NCBI RefSeq assembly: GCF_000182565.1
Contig: NW_015971537.1
Coordinates: 2,178,450-2,242,449, forward strand
Origin: Spizellomyces punctatus DAOM BR117
Lineage: Eukaryota; Chytridiomycota; Chytridiomycetes; Spizellomycetales; Spizellomycetaceae
DNA length: 64,000 nt
Direction: 5' to 3'
Shown: piece by piece, positions 36,924 to 50,000 of the stretch
Layout of the letters: each line of letters begins with the position of its first letter
How positions within the stretch are numbered: the first letter of the stretch is position 1
Position numbers and translations under genes: made by a program
The notes under the pieces: generated by a model
Seen by the model: the letters and a program-made list of their open reading frames with translations, nothing else
Database searches by the model: none
What the model was told of the DNA's origin: nothing

Positions 36924-38323
36924 TGTGACATTTCAGGTGTTCTGCGCAGGGCCAAAACAAATGCAATGGCTTCACCGGATCATATCTCCGCTGAAGCTGA
37001 CAGAAGAAGCACAGTATACTTTTGGTTATTTGTATAAGACCATCTGCCCAACCTGCCACTCCATTTCTAAAGCCCCTTGCCAAAGAAGATATGCCCGACA
37101 ATCAGTCAAATAAGTTCTCTGACAGACCAAGGCCAGCAGCAGAAGCCATTCGTAGTTCCACCTGAAATTACGCCTGCATCGTATCAAACACTTGCACCTA
37201 CCAGCACTTTTTTGTCCAAATTGAGCACGGGGGTTTCTCATGCTGTCACCATTGTATTTGCTGCTTTTGGCGACAAAGTTCGCTTGGAAATTCGCAGAGA
37301 AGGTGACAGAACGCTTGGGTGCGTAGGGGGCTAGGTGCGACCTTCTGTTGCGTCTGACTTTAAAGATGGGCCATACCTAGCGTCGGCCGTTGATACTTGA
37401 TCGTGATCACTTAGCATGCACATTGATCATGTTTACAGGAGAAGCCCTCGACTGACGAGCATGAGTTTCCGATTGTAGACAATATCCCATGGCTAGAAGA
37501 AATTGCATTTACCCTTTTGAAGCCGACCTGGTACCTTGATATTCTAATGGCTAGCAGTGTTGGCTGGATCTTCATGAAGGGAGGTCTGGGACTCAAAGTG
37601 CGGCATCCATCTGACGGCGAATTTGGTGGAGCACTATCGCACACTCTTCATTGCCAGTATTTGAAGAGAGACAAACAATATGTATGTTATCGCTCTCAGT
37701 TGCTGAACTGGCAATGCTCTTTGTTAATTGCTTTCGTACAATGCAGAAACACCGATACATCCTCGACATGACTCTTCGCCTACCAGTGGTGATTTGGGGT
37801 GCATCCGATGCTCCATTTTCCGTGTAAGGTCCCCCATTACAGTCGCCTCTGCCCTTTGTATCAATGGGCAGGTATTCGCATTTGCACATCTCACAGCGAC
37901 CAGGTTGATGTGTTCACAAAGACCATCCGTCCAAGCACGCACCCTCTCTGTCAGCTCATTGAGCCGAACTATCGATTTTCGCCAGTACTGAACAATATAG
38001 TTCTCTTATGGCACAGTTCCGTCCTGTATCCCACATGATGGAAAGTTTATGCAGGGTTTCCGCGTACCAAGAGAGGAGAGCATGACTTGATCTTCTACAG
38101 TTCTATGTGACACAGTTCACATCTATGGAACCCGCTCCAAGCCATATCGCCAGGCTTGACTGCTCCAAACAAGTTGTTGGAAGTTCGATACGGATTTCAA
38201 GATGCCGACATGAAGGTGGCTGAAGAGATGTTCCGGAAGGATATGCAACAAATTGCACGGTGTCCGAGGGATCCCGTGGTTGGCATGAGCGGTGAAGAGT
38301 TTTCAGCTTGTATTGAACGGTGA
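36924..38323 (+). CDS. Unrecognised multi-exon gene (hypothetical)
   Basis: Several exon-like frames on the plus strand are flanked by plausible splice sites. One is about 37115-37318 (VVPPEITPASYQTLAP, then GDKVRLEIRREGD). Another starts after an acag at about 37438 (PWLEEIAFTLLKPTWYLDIL, GWIFMKGGLGLKVRHPSD) and ends near 37680. One lies near 37741-37828 (HRYILDMTLRLPVVIWGASD), one near 37910-38010 and a last one from about 38113 to the stop at 38321-38323 (LLEVRYGFQDADMKVAEEMF). The composition looks protein-like, but I do not recognise the family and did not fix the start or all phases. It could be a real lineage-specific gene or a decayed one. Confidence 0.35.
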
Positions 38324-41300
38324 ATCGATGGTGGCCACATAGGAATCTTTGATAGTCATAGACAGTCCTTATTTCCTTCCCGTTAGTGGGCGCCCTTTTT
38401 AAGGAAATAGTAGCTCATGAGCGGGAGAGCGCTTCAACATTCGTTTGTAACAAATATACGTTGTCATCACATTATTTTAGTGCATGGGCACCCTCTCCAT
38501 TATAGCGACAGTTGGTATTTGTTCAGACCTTGAGCCAAGGAATATGTACGAGACGTAGAAAGTCAATCCCTTGAATACTTGCCTTCCAATGGGGCAGCTT
38601 AGAAACGGCGCTCTTGGAATAAATAGTGTACTGATGTAGGCCGCTCAAGACTCCGAGCGAACAATTGCAATTGTGTGGAATAGCTGGTGGAACCGGAAGT
38701 TATCACCATCAGTTCCAACTGTCTACTTCATGAACTTCATGATAGAAGCAATTTACTATTGGGCACCCAGATCACTGGCATCAGATTTCACTGCCAAACG
38801 TCAACCTACTGTTGGAGGCCGCAGCTATTAGTGTCCAACAATACTGGACCAGATTGACTGGATCGCCCCGGGAGCAAGGAAGCTCAACAAATAACTGTTC
38901 GTGAAGATATCGGGGCGGGCAAAGTTTCCGTACTCAAGTCTATGCTCTGGTTACTGTATACATACTTCCAATCTAACCTTGCCGTTCAAACATTCTAATC
39001 CTGGTCCGCATAAATCGTGCAGCTCATCACAAAAAGTCTTGGTCATGGCACGAAAAACGACTAGACTTACCAACTATGTAATAGCCACCTTTGGGCGAGT
39101 TCAAATCCAGCCGACTCTGAGCTGAAGGTCCTTGAACCGGCTCCTTACGATCTTGTCGAAGTACCCTTCCTTTTCCGGCCTGCCAGCAGTCCATCTCGTT
39201 CTCATAATTGCACTTGCGGTTGCTGATGCCAATTAAATGGGTAAGGTTACTAGAATAAAAATCTTTGGGAGGCATTCTACGTAGCTCTCACAAAATCTTG
39301 GCTGAGGAACCTAAAGAAACCTGGACGTAATGGGGCGATACACGAGAATCGCATCGGAAGGGCAAGGCATGCAAATCCGCCCAAGGCGGTAATTTGTGAT
39401 AATCATATGCTGGAAGCAACCAATATTGTCCTAAAAGTGAAGCACTGGCTGTTCAGATATTAAACTATGCGGATCAGGTTAGGGTTGGTGGAAATGTCTT
39501 CGGGTAGCCTTTCCTGTGGTTACCAGAAAGTTTCCAGTAGCCCTGATACCCTCTTTATGGCAATATCAGGTGAATGCTTGCTCCTTCCGAGTCCCTTGGG
39601 GGACATCTTCGAAGTCCGCTGGACAGCGATACGAGATCAACCAAGAGCGCTGCGTTCTATTCCTGAAGAACATCTTTGGGCATTAGCGCTCCGCCGGAAG
39701 TTCATAATCATCGTGTGCTGCTTTCGAGAGTGTAGGTAAAGATGGGCGGGCATTCGAGAGCGAGCACAGCACCCAAAGGCGCAACTTATTTGACTATTGG
39801 TCTCTCGATGATTCCATACTTCTGCACCACCCAGTGGAAAGGACCTACTCCACCGCCTCTTGGTATTTGAAGATTAGAGGTGCAACGGGCTCATGAGTTG
39901 TCTCCATTAGTCTCAACATGACGACAGGAACCTCGAGGTCGGGGACGCTTTCATGTTCTATCCCAGAGGACAACCTGACAGACTGTTTCCGAAGGCTCCG
40001 ATCTCTACATGGTCGAGGAACTAAGTTGTTGTCAGGGCAAAGGCAACCCATTGCCAAGAGGCGCATTGAGACATGCACGATTGGTCGGATTCTGCGTTCT
40101 AGACTTGTTTGTTTTCTAGAAGGGGGCTGTCCGTGTAGTGTTTTGGATAATTATGGAGATGTTACATTAGACGATAGGTACCCAGCCGGCTCCTGTTTGC
40201 CATAGCCAGGTCGCGTAGACAACCTCGGGGCCACCAAAAATGGGGTGAAAGAGATGGTGTATTGAGATGATTGGCGACAGGCGTGCATGGCTCTTCATAA
40301 ATGTTTGCAGAGACCGAGAAAAAGGTGCTGATATCTCCGTAGCACTGTTATTGTCAGACTCACAAGATGGTGGATCCTTGGTATCGCACAGCACGCCATA
40401 GACATCGTCAGATTGCAACTCATATTTCCAGTGTATCAGTCCACACGCTTTGCGGTGTTTTTTTTGGATGTCCGGAGGAATATCACAAATTCCACAAACG
40501 TGTCCTGTATGTATGCGACCAATTGACTGACATCCAATTGGAAGTTGAGCAAGCGGCATTCTTCTGCGGCATATCCAGGGTCATGCTTGGCCTAGGGCAA
40601 TTGGCGCAGGAATGTTTGTCATGGCCGGGGCAAACCAGTATAACCTCCTTACTTACTTCTGGAAGAAAGCGAATGAGTACATAGATGCCGTGATCCCAGT
40701 ACTGTATGCCCGTCGCTGCATCAGCAAAAGGCCATAACCGGTCACCTATTGAGGTATTTGACGATAGAATACTCTCAACAATTTGTACTAGACTCGGTGG
40801 TCTGTAAATAATGCAAGCTGCACGAAGCTGGTAAGCATTTAAAACGTGCAACATATATCTTATTCTAAAACCGTTGTTCATGGTTTAGCGAAAAAAAGAA
40901 AAGTGGGATCATGCTGTAGCCACAAATCCTAAATGTCGTTGACTTCCCGAAGACATTGACGGATTGTTCGCCTTGCCGACATTGCAGAGGACCAAACCAG
41001 CAAATGTCTTGGCGATTTCGGAACATGGACGTACTACTAAAGTTTGCCATGCTTGCGAATTCATCCTTCTGGACCTTGCCTTCACCAAGAAGGCAACAAA
41101 CCCACGGCGGGATCCCTCGTTGAAAGAAAGACCTGTCGAATGTTTACATCGAGTTTTCAAACTGTGGTTGCGCTATACCGATCGCGGCAACTCTACAGCT
41201 CGGTGCAGAAAGCGGCGCTTTCGATAGAGTCTATGTAGGGAACTACATATGCATTGCCTTTTGGGAGCTTAGCGGGGAGAACGACAGATTCCTGGCCTAA

Positions 41301-43402
41301 ATCTCTGTTTGAGCGGAGCCTTCGTCAACGCAACGGAAATTGAGGCTCGCAGATTTTCCTGATGGACTTGCCATGCACACTTTATCAGTAAAAGCTACAA
41401 AAGATATGCCCACAAAGGCCATCATTCTTGCTTTCTGGATGATAAATAATTAAAAAGGAAAACATGTATCATTGCCACTGGAGCTTCCTTCTGATATGCG
41501 ACCACCACTACATCTCGGCATTCCGAAGTCCGCAACCAGCATAAGAGTGCATATATGGCGTCTTCCTTCACCACACCGGCCAGAACAGTCTTAAGCTGTC
41601 TACAATAAAGGTGGTTCAAGTTTTGATTAGAAGCAGGGCCTTACCGCATATCTCCGTCGAGAAGATACTCGTACATAATTTTATGGTCACAGCGATTGGG
41701 TTTGTTTCCCTTGTTACGAAAAAAAAGCGGGGTACTTTCCTCTATGTGACTGGTTCAGTTGTGATAGAAACTAGTGAGCATTGCAGAATTGATGTGCACA
41801 TCACATTTGAGCAAATTCCCGAAGTGGATAATACGCTTCTGAAAATAGTGCAAGGACAAACGCATGTACAGCCGAAGGCAAACATGGCAAAAGCCACGCA
41901 CGCAGGAGCATGGTAGCCCGATGAGACACTTAGGATGCGAAACAGGCAACGAAGCACGCCTCTTTGCTGTTTGCATTGGGGAAACATAGGTTCTAAACCA
42001 GTGCCGCAACCACATAGTCCGACATAATTACACAACTGGAATAACGGGCAGCCAGTTTCCATACTAGGTCTAGCGCAGGTCAGGGTCTTTGGAAGCGTCT
42101 TGAATAATTCCGCCTCATTGCACGCCCATTTTACTATCGCCGCAGATGCGATTTATGCCATCAGGTTCATCCTGGGATGGAATTCAAGGTGATATGTCAT
42201 TACAATGATTCTGGATATAATGTGGGAGAGGATGATGAAGATCGCAGTTTTCGACCTGCTTCTTCCTCCTGTGAATTCATAGATAAAAGCTTTTGAGGAC
42301 ATCAACGGTCCTGCATGCAAGCCATAGACTGCGTTGGAAGACGACTGAAGCTTTCAAACCAATATACTACTATACATATTTTAAATCGTTCATCGTGTGA
42401 CAGAAGATACCGTAGCGAAACAAGTGGAACTTCAGAGCAACTAAATATACATATCTTGTCCATTGCTGATCCCCACCAATAAGTGGACTATGTTTTCTCG
42501 GTAGAAAGCCTAAGCTCCTCTGAATGCCCCTCGGGTCAGTTCTCGACTCGACAAAAGATGCGATAATAAAAAAGATGCACCAAATCTCCAGCCACAACCG
42601 TTTGCGAGCTAAAACAGTGGTCTAAATGACGCAGGACTCCAAGCATGCATCGAAAGTTGTAAAAGCCCGCAAATGCATTATTGAAGAAGTTGACGAGGAA
42701 AAAATCTTTGATAAAGTCCGTCGAGTTGCAATAGATAAGGACCCATAATGTCAACATAAGTTTGGCCTGACCGCAACCCACTAGTGGCGACATTATCTGT
42801 ATGGTTTGGCCCTGCGCAAATATCCGCTGCGAAAACTGCTGGGAGCGAGACAATTCTTTCAAACCTATGCTCGAGTAGCTCTTCTGTTTTGTGCGGCACT
42901 TTTGCATCATGGTGTGCCGCCGACATGAAAGTTCCATGGACGAATTGAAGTTTTGATGTTTATCCAAGTGTCCTATCGATCCCGTTCATTAGTTTTCCAG
43001 ATCTTACTCTTTCTTCACGGGAAGGCAGACCCGGATCTTGACATGAAAGACGACCGGGTTCTTCACATGGAAGCGGACCGGTTCTTCACCTGAAGGAAGA
43101 AAAGCCTGCGGCCACAGCTCTGAAGGAAGCGGCGTAAAACGGAGTCAATGGCGTTTGAACGAACGGGTGTCGTTGCCTCACCATTGCTTTCATTGCGGAC
43201 AATGATCTGTTAGCTCATATCTGGAGCAAATATGCATCACCCTTGTGTTTGTTTACGGACTCTCGCGTATGAAACGAGCATCGTTTGCCTCGTTCCTCGC
43301 GTAACTAAGCCACCGATCTGAGCCCTGCAAGCGCAAGATATATAAATTAGCGCTATAGCCAAACCAGCATAAACACTGCGCGGAAGCACCCACATTCACA
43401 GC
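38324..43402. other. Gene-poor stretch of about 5 kb
   Basis: No frame here resembles a known protein, and the longest frames on opposite strands overlap as shadows (for example 40367-40684 plus and 40483-40881 minus). No transposase, reverse transcriptase, tRNA or rRNA signature was seen. A degenerate 24-bp tandem repeat lies at 43026-43098. The last 100-200 bp should hold the promoter of the oxidoreductase gene at 43403. Confidence 0.5.
43026..43098. repeat. Degenerate 24-bp tandem repeat, about 3 copies
   Basis: Three adjoining units share the pattern GACC(C)GG.TCTT.ACATGGAAG with scattered changes. They lie about 300 bp upstream of the NOX/ferric-reductase start codon. Confidence 0.6.
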
Positions 43403-45701
43403 ATGGAGAGCAAAGACAAAGACAGCCTTATCCCAATTATTAAGATTTTCCCGACCGACACCTCTGATGACTTTGCTCAATTCCACCGCCCGTATACTAC
43501 ATTCACCTTTGGCCAAGTTGGGATAGCCGCTGCTGGGGTGGCCATGGTCCCCATTGGGTGGTTGCTTGGGCTGTACATGCAGAGTCTACATTGTTATGCT
43601 GACGTTTGTCACGATATTGGCGATTCAGACATCATTCGGACCTTTCAAGTCAATTTTTCCGTCTTCTACATCTGGATCTTGCTGACGATAATGGCTTACC
43701 TTGCTGCTAAGAAGCACGACTCGTGGCGAAAATGTTTATCGAAGCCTTGTGATATGGGGGGCTTTGCTCCTGGCTTTACCAAAGGAGAAATGCTTTTCTT
43801 TCTCTCGGCCGGTGCAATGATGCTCTTTAATGTGGGGTTCGTACCTGAATGCTCCGCTTTAAACGGTGGTTGCGGCACATTGTACTAATGTACTTCCTTG
43901 CAGGTACTGGTCAGCAACTTATAGATACTCAGTCTTTAGCAACAAAGACGGAGCATACCACTGGCTGACGGATACCCCAAAACGCATCCCAGGGTACTTT
44001 GTAGCCCTTGTGACTGGGAGGATGCTCGACCTCGGCCTTGGAATGCTGCTGATTCCAGTGGCCCGAAACTCCTTCCTGCAAATCTTTTTTGGCATATCTT
44101 TTCAGCATGCATTGCGCTTTCACAGATGGATGGGATACTTTGTATTCATCACAACGACTGTTCACCTCATATTCTATGTCTGGTCAGCGGCGGCTGATCC
44201 CACCTCGGTAACGTTCGCATACATCTTGCCTTTGCACAATCTCAAGCTCCTACTAACATCGCTGTATTTTAGACTGTTTGGAATCACATGTTCAACATCC
44301 CCGGCGGGAGCAAGAACCGAGATACGGCAATGGCTCTGAGGTGGGGAAAGGGAAAGTAAGTAATTGGCGCCATCGCCGCTGGGTTAAATTAGCTCCTATC
44401 TTGTAAATGAATCTGACAACGTCCATGGTTATCTAATAGCTGGGGAATACCTTTCGGCAACGCCTCCTACCTGTTTTTGATTCCCGTCATCCTGACATCC
44501 CTTTCCTACGTCCGACGAAAGCACTTCAATCTATTTTACTTCACACACTTTGTCGTTTTTGTCAGCTTGTTTTTCGCGTACCTTCATGCACCTTCGGCCT
44601 TCTATTACACGATCACTGGGCTCGGAATGTATATGATCGACCTGATGTTCAGATGGAAGGCATCCACCTCCTCCCACATTATCCGTAATGTCGTAAGAGA
44701 GGATATAGGATACTTGCGGTTTGATGTTGAGATGAATGATCTCGCATTGAGGAGCGTACCAGGCCAATTCATGTTTATCAATTTTCCGGAGATTTCTCGG
44801 AGAGAGTGGCATCCTTTCAGGTAGCGTCACCAGCATCCAGTCTACGGCCCTTCGTAACTTTGACTAATTTCACGACTTGAAACTTTCTCAACAGTCTAGC
44901 GTCAATACTAAGCGATTCATGCTCCACTGCGACATTCATCTTCATGCCTTCAGAGAAACAAAACGAATGGACCGCTAAGCTTGCCGCTCATCTCATCTCC
45001 CGTTCCGCCCAGATTGAAGCTGGGCGCTTCCGTATCAATCTCGACGGACCTTTCGGATCCAGTGGATTTGACCCAGCATCTATGGACGTTGTGCTCATAT
45101 TGGTTGGAGGAACTGGTTTGTCACCCGGTGTCGCAGTTGCGTTAGCAGCACTCCAAGCGGGGAGCTGTGCCAGGCTTGTGAGGATTGTGTGGTCAGTGGG
45201 TGGCGCCGGCTCTTCAACAATGTCGGTCCTCCGAGGTATGGAAGCATTTATGTCAGAAGAATTCATTTTCGCATCATTTTGAAGGGCGGCCCTTCTTCCG
45301 CAGACTTGACCAGACGGTGCAATCCCGCATTGAGTATTCACGTTCATCAAACGCAAGTGAACTGCATAGACGTTTCGCGGCCTGGCTTTAGTATTGACGA
45401 TTCCAACGTCGACATCGACATACCATATCCTGTATTCCACTCGCGGGTAAATTTTACTGGTAGGTTTGCTCAAGAACAGGCGCTTCCTAAAGAGAAAGTT
45501 TAACATGAGAACCTCTTTGTTTGCCTACGCATATTCATAGAAACGATAAACGCTGTATGCACCGACGACAGTACCGCAAAAATAGGAGTGTTCATCTGTG
45601 GCCCATCAACCTTCGTCCAGGACGCAAACAAAGCGGCCATGGAACGAAAAGCACAAGGCGGCGTACATATGGCTATTTGGCAAGACGGATACTTATTCTA
45701 G
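43403..45701 (+). CDS. NOX / ferric-reductase-like transmembrane flavocytochrome
   Basis: Membrane flavocytochrome that moves electrons from NADPH through FAD and two haems to an acceptor on the other side (oxygen or ferric iron). Exons are 43403-43836, 43904-44207, 44273-44355, 44440-44820, from 44895, a part not fixed near 45180-45300, one ending at 45459, and 45541-45701. Haem-binding His pairs appear as FHRWMGYFVFITTTVH and FTHFVVFVSLFFAYLH. The FAD motif is HPFSLAS, the NADPH loop is GGTGLSPGVAVALAAL, and the C-terminal strand is IGVFICGPSTFV. There are at least six hydrophobic segments. The N-terminus has no EF hand, so it is not a calcium-regulated NOX. Whether it is a NOX or a ferric reductase cannot be told from the motifs alone. 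The exon joins around 45180-45300 are unresolved. Confidence 0.82.
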
Positions 45702-47037
45702 TGGTCATAGGAAAGATAGGACAGATTTGATCCCTCAAGCTTCTTTCATGTATATATTGTACAAACGTTGCGTGTATATATCTATAGAACATAGGTTTCG
45801 TTCGGATGTATGTATATATTTATTTGGAGTGTTCGAATAAGAATTCGGGCCCTCGAAATGAGGAAAAATGTCGGTGATGCGAAACTGCATCCAAATTGTC
45901 CCATCTCGAGATCGAGATTGAGAACATAGAGGCATTTCTCTGCAATAGATTCGTCACCTTTTGGAATGCAGTTGGGATTCCCCTGTGCATGATTATGCAG
46001 CAATTGGTGTTCATGCAAGTCGCGAAGATGATGAGATTCTCCCATCATCTCCACTGAATCAGAGTGCAGATGACTGCTCGGAACCTCCAATGCCAGAAGC
46101 TACCCACAGGCAAGAAGGAAATACTTTGGAGGAATATTTGGACGCTGCCATGCAGTGCGGTGAAGTGTGCGATTATCTCAAATTCCTTCATATAACGCCA
46201 GATATCAATGATGTAGATCTCATCCAAAATCAAATCTGTCGTCAAATGGGGAGGAAAAGGAACAATACCTTGAACACTTGTTTCTTTTCAACCTTTTCCT
46301 TTCTCGGAGTTACTTCATGCAAGCACATGATGTAGGACTGTCGACGAGATGACCACAGATACATTTAGATTGCGACATTCCGACCACCGACATAAATCAA
46401 ACAAATGAACTGCCATTAAAGCTCTGCATAAAGCTGACGTATCCGTGGCAGGTATTGCTGTTGGACAAAACCAGCCAAATGAGCTGCCATTGTAGCCCTG
46501 CATAATGCTGACGCATCCGTGGCAGGTATTGCTGTTAAAGAAAAAGTTAACTTTACCACAATTCAGCATACTTTGAAGAAGAACAGAGAATATAGCTTAT
46601 TTGAAACCAAAAAAGTCCCGGTCGACCAACAAAGTTATTTGACTTTGGAAAGCGTGGCATATTCTATGATGGTGATGGTCAAAGCAGTCGAAGTCTATAC
46701 ACTAGTAACAGAGTTTGCTGATATCTCTTTGCAAAAATGGACATTGCAGAAGTGGCTGCTAAACATCATGGAATGAACAGTTGATGGAAATGCCGCTGAA
46801 TTGAGTCAAGCGGTTTTGACTACAGTCCAAACTGTGCGAAGACTACGTGTTCTGTAATGAATGTCTTGTTTGATGCATTTGCGTAAGTTAAGCATAAAAC
46901 CCTAGCGCTCTGAATACGTCCGACCGGAACTTACATGATGTCAGAGGGCGTGGGATGAGATAACTCGGATTGCAGCCGACTTTGGCTCATGTCCATTCCT
47001 TACATTTCTATCCTGGACACATCCAACCGCGATCAAC
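45702..47037. other. Intergenic with short tandem repeat, possible small ORFs
   Basis: An AT-rich stretch (45740-45840, TATATA runs) follows the oxidoreductase stop. Two open frames, 45961-46335 and 46519-46776 on the plus strand, have no ATG at their first codon and match nothing I know. The second begins inside a 74-bp repeat, so it is probably not a gene. The right end holds the promoter of the GBP gene. Confidence 0.4.
46403..46538. repeat. 74-bp direct repeat, two copies
   Basis: The unit starting AAATGA(A/G)CTGCCATT at 46403 returns at 46477. It shares CTGACG(T/C)ATCCGTGGCAGG followed by TATTGCTGTT. The second copy is truncated near 46538. Confidence 0.75.
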
Positions 47038-50000
47038 ATGGGCTCTGCGGCATCCGCTTGCTGCGGAAAACCATCTAAACATAACACAGTTACTCCGGAG
47101 AAAGAGGAGCGCAACACTGCGAATGTAACTGTCACACCGAAACCGTTGATCACAGTCCAGGCAAACGAAGAGATACAAGAAGTACAGTACCCCCACATTG
47201 GGGAAGCTGACAAAGATCGAAAGCCTAATGGCTCCACTGGACTGCAAGTCATTAACACTCATGCATCTGCGCCTGAACATTTCTCGGAACCCTCTACGCC
47301 ATGTCCACCATACAGTATGCCTCAAACTTCCGTTCCTGGCAGCTCATATGTGCCCGAGGGCCCTAACAAGGTTCTTTATTTGTCAAAGTAACTGCTTGCA
47401 TTGCCATTATCGCTGATTCTTTTCCAAAGGCATCACAAAATATTTCTCATGGTTCAGGTGTGCCTGACGACCATAACAAGGTTTTGTATTTGTCAAAACT
47501 ACTGCTTAACTTGCCAGATCGCTGAATCCTTCCTGAAGGCATCACAAAATATTCCTCATGGTTCAGGTGTGCCTGACGACCGTAACAAGGTTTTGTATTT
47601 GTCAAAACTACTGCTTATCTTGCCAGATCGCTGATTCCTTCCTGAAGGCATCACAAAATATTCCTCATAGTTCAGGTGTGCCTGACGACCGTAACAAGGT
47701 TTTGTATTTGTCAAAACTACTGCTTAACTTGCCAGATCGCTGAATCCTTCCCGAAGGCATCACCACATACAACCGAGCGCTCGCCGGAAAATTTAAACAG
47801 TAACCCAGTGTTGACAAAGCTTCACGCCGATCCCGTCCAATTTATTATCAACAAGGCGCCTGAAAATGCAAGGTGGAGAACCCAATGGACGATAACGGAC
47901 GAGGCTGCTAAGATCCTTAGCGAGTTGGATGCACCGGTGGTGGTGATCACCATAGTGGGGGTATTCCGTTATGGTAAATCATTCCTGATGAACCAGCTGA
48001 TGGGACAACAAGCAGGATTTGAGCTTGGCAGGACGGTGTGTGCAGTTACGCGCGGATTCTGGCTTTGGGCTTTTAAAGAAGAGGAAACCGGTCGAATAAT
48101 TCTCCTTTTGGACAGCGAAGGCCTATATGACACAGACAACACGGAGGAATACACTGCTCAATTATTCGTGATCGGAGTTCTGTTGAGCTCATGTCTAGTT
48201 ATGAACACACCGGGCTCCAATTTGAATATCAAAGAACTTAGCAGTTTATCGTGGGTTTCCGGGGGCACATTTATCATTCACTTCGCTATTGCATGTCTGA
48301 CGACAGCATTTTCCACAGGTTCATTGTCAATCTTGCAGATCACATCAACACTGAGGCTTCCGGGAGTGAAAATGGGAACGATACGGTAGGGATCCATTTT
48401 CCTAGTCTTTTCTGGGTCCTTCGCGATCATTTCCTGGACATGAAAACGGTCGCGGGAACATCCTTAACTGAAGATGAATATTTGGAAAATGTGCTCAAAC
48501 TTCAACCTGGCAATGGAGCACAGCAGCGAGAGCTCAACAACTTGAGAATTTCTCTACGTGAATCCTTTCCGAGGCGGACATTGCGAGTACTCCCGAAACC
48601 AGTTGCTGATGATCTGCTACTAGACGCGCAGAATCTTGAGTGGATGCAGCTGGACGCTCGGTACCGCAGTAAGATTGTGAAGGTGAGACAATATCTCTTC
48701 GTGTATGCGCCTTTGAAAAGCGTTTGCTCCCGTGCGGATGGAGGCAGTGTGAATGTTACGGGCAAAGGTCGGTTGTTATAGACCTGCATGGTAGGTCAAC
48801 TGGTTTAAATTCGTTGTTCTAGAGTTTCTACAGTTAGCAACTATGTACCTCAACACAATCAACGAGGGCAAAACGCCGTGCGTGGCTGATGCCTGGCAGA
48901 TGCTCTCTGATATGGCGTGCCAGGACGCGATCAAACAAGCACTCGCATCTTACAAAATGGCCATGAAGCGGTCGGTCGAGCCAGAATTGCCTGTAGAACT
49001 CAATGTCTTGGAGGACTATCATGACGCATTTGAGGAGGATGCCTTACAAGAATTCATGAGCATTGCCATTGGCCCACAAAAGGAAAAGGCCTTGGCAGAA
49101 TTGAAGGTATCAGAAACATGGGGTCGTCCTTCCCACTGGCTTCCGTTCACACTCTTCATTTCAGAGTTTGTTGGCCGAGTACCAAAATGACGGAGAAAAA
49201 GTTGTTGGTGGGGAGTTCTTTAAAATTATTGAGCTGAATACCAAAATCAGCATAGACTACTGTCGAAACTTGCTGGAAGTCCTCCACCAGGAATTGGAAC
49301 AGAAAGTGAAATCGAAGAGCTTCAAGTCTTTCGACGAGTATGCCGCTGCCATACAAGACCTCAAAAAGAAGTACAGCGACGAAGCAAAGGGCCCAGGGAC
49401 ACTTACGGTATTGGAGAAATATGAACAAATCTTTCGAAGAGATGAACAAGTCCAAGAGTCACACTTCCGTCTCTCTGCATTGGAAAAGGCAAGATTGGAA
49501 GATCAGCATAAGTTGCGAATGGTGGCATTTGACAAAATCCGACAAGAAGAGGAAATGAAAGCGATTTTAGCATCCCTCGATGCATATAAGCACCAGCAAG
49601 AAGTTTCTACAGCAGAACTAGAAAAAAGGCGGAAGTTGGAGTCAGATGCTTTCAAGGCAAAGCTGGAACAGGAGAAAGAACTCTGGGAGCAGCAGCTAAA
49701 GGATGCAGCAATTAAGAAGGAGAGAATCTTGGAGGAGATTTACAGTCGGAAGGTATACTTAAGCCGTAAAACGCGGTATTCGCCGCATGTACTTACCGAT
49801 TGCACTTGAACCTAATACAGGTAGAAAGCTTGGAGCGTGAGATAAGCGATCGAGAACTAGCTCACAGGAGGGAAATCAGCGAATTTAGGGAACGAATGTC
49901 ACAGATTGAAGATACAGCCAATCAACGAATCGGAGATCTGATGAGAGCGATCAAGCGTTATGAGGAAGAAAATCGAAACATATTAGCTTCTGTCGAGTTT

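Noticed and set aside
46519-46776. Small ORF after the 74-bp repeat
   Set aside because: It begins inside the repeat at a non-ATG codon and has no recognisable homolog.
47401-47743. Overlapping plus-strand frames with repeated Cys-rich peptides (CLTT.TRFCICQNYC)
   Set aside because: They are the wrong frame of the 109-bp cassette. The phase-0 exon reading joins the N-terminal and GTPase exons of the GBP gene; these frames do not.
47430-47756. CRISPR-like regular repeat
   Set aside because: Units of 109 bp are wholly repeated with no unique spacers and sit inside a eukaryotic gene.
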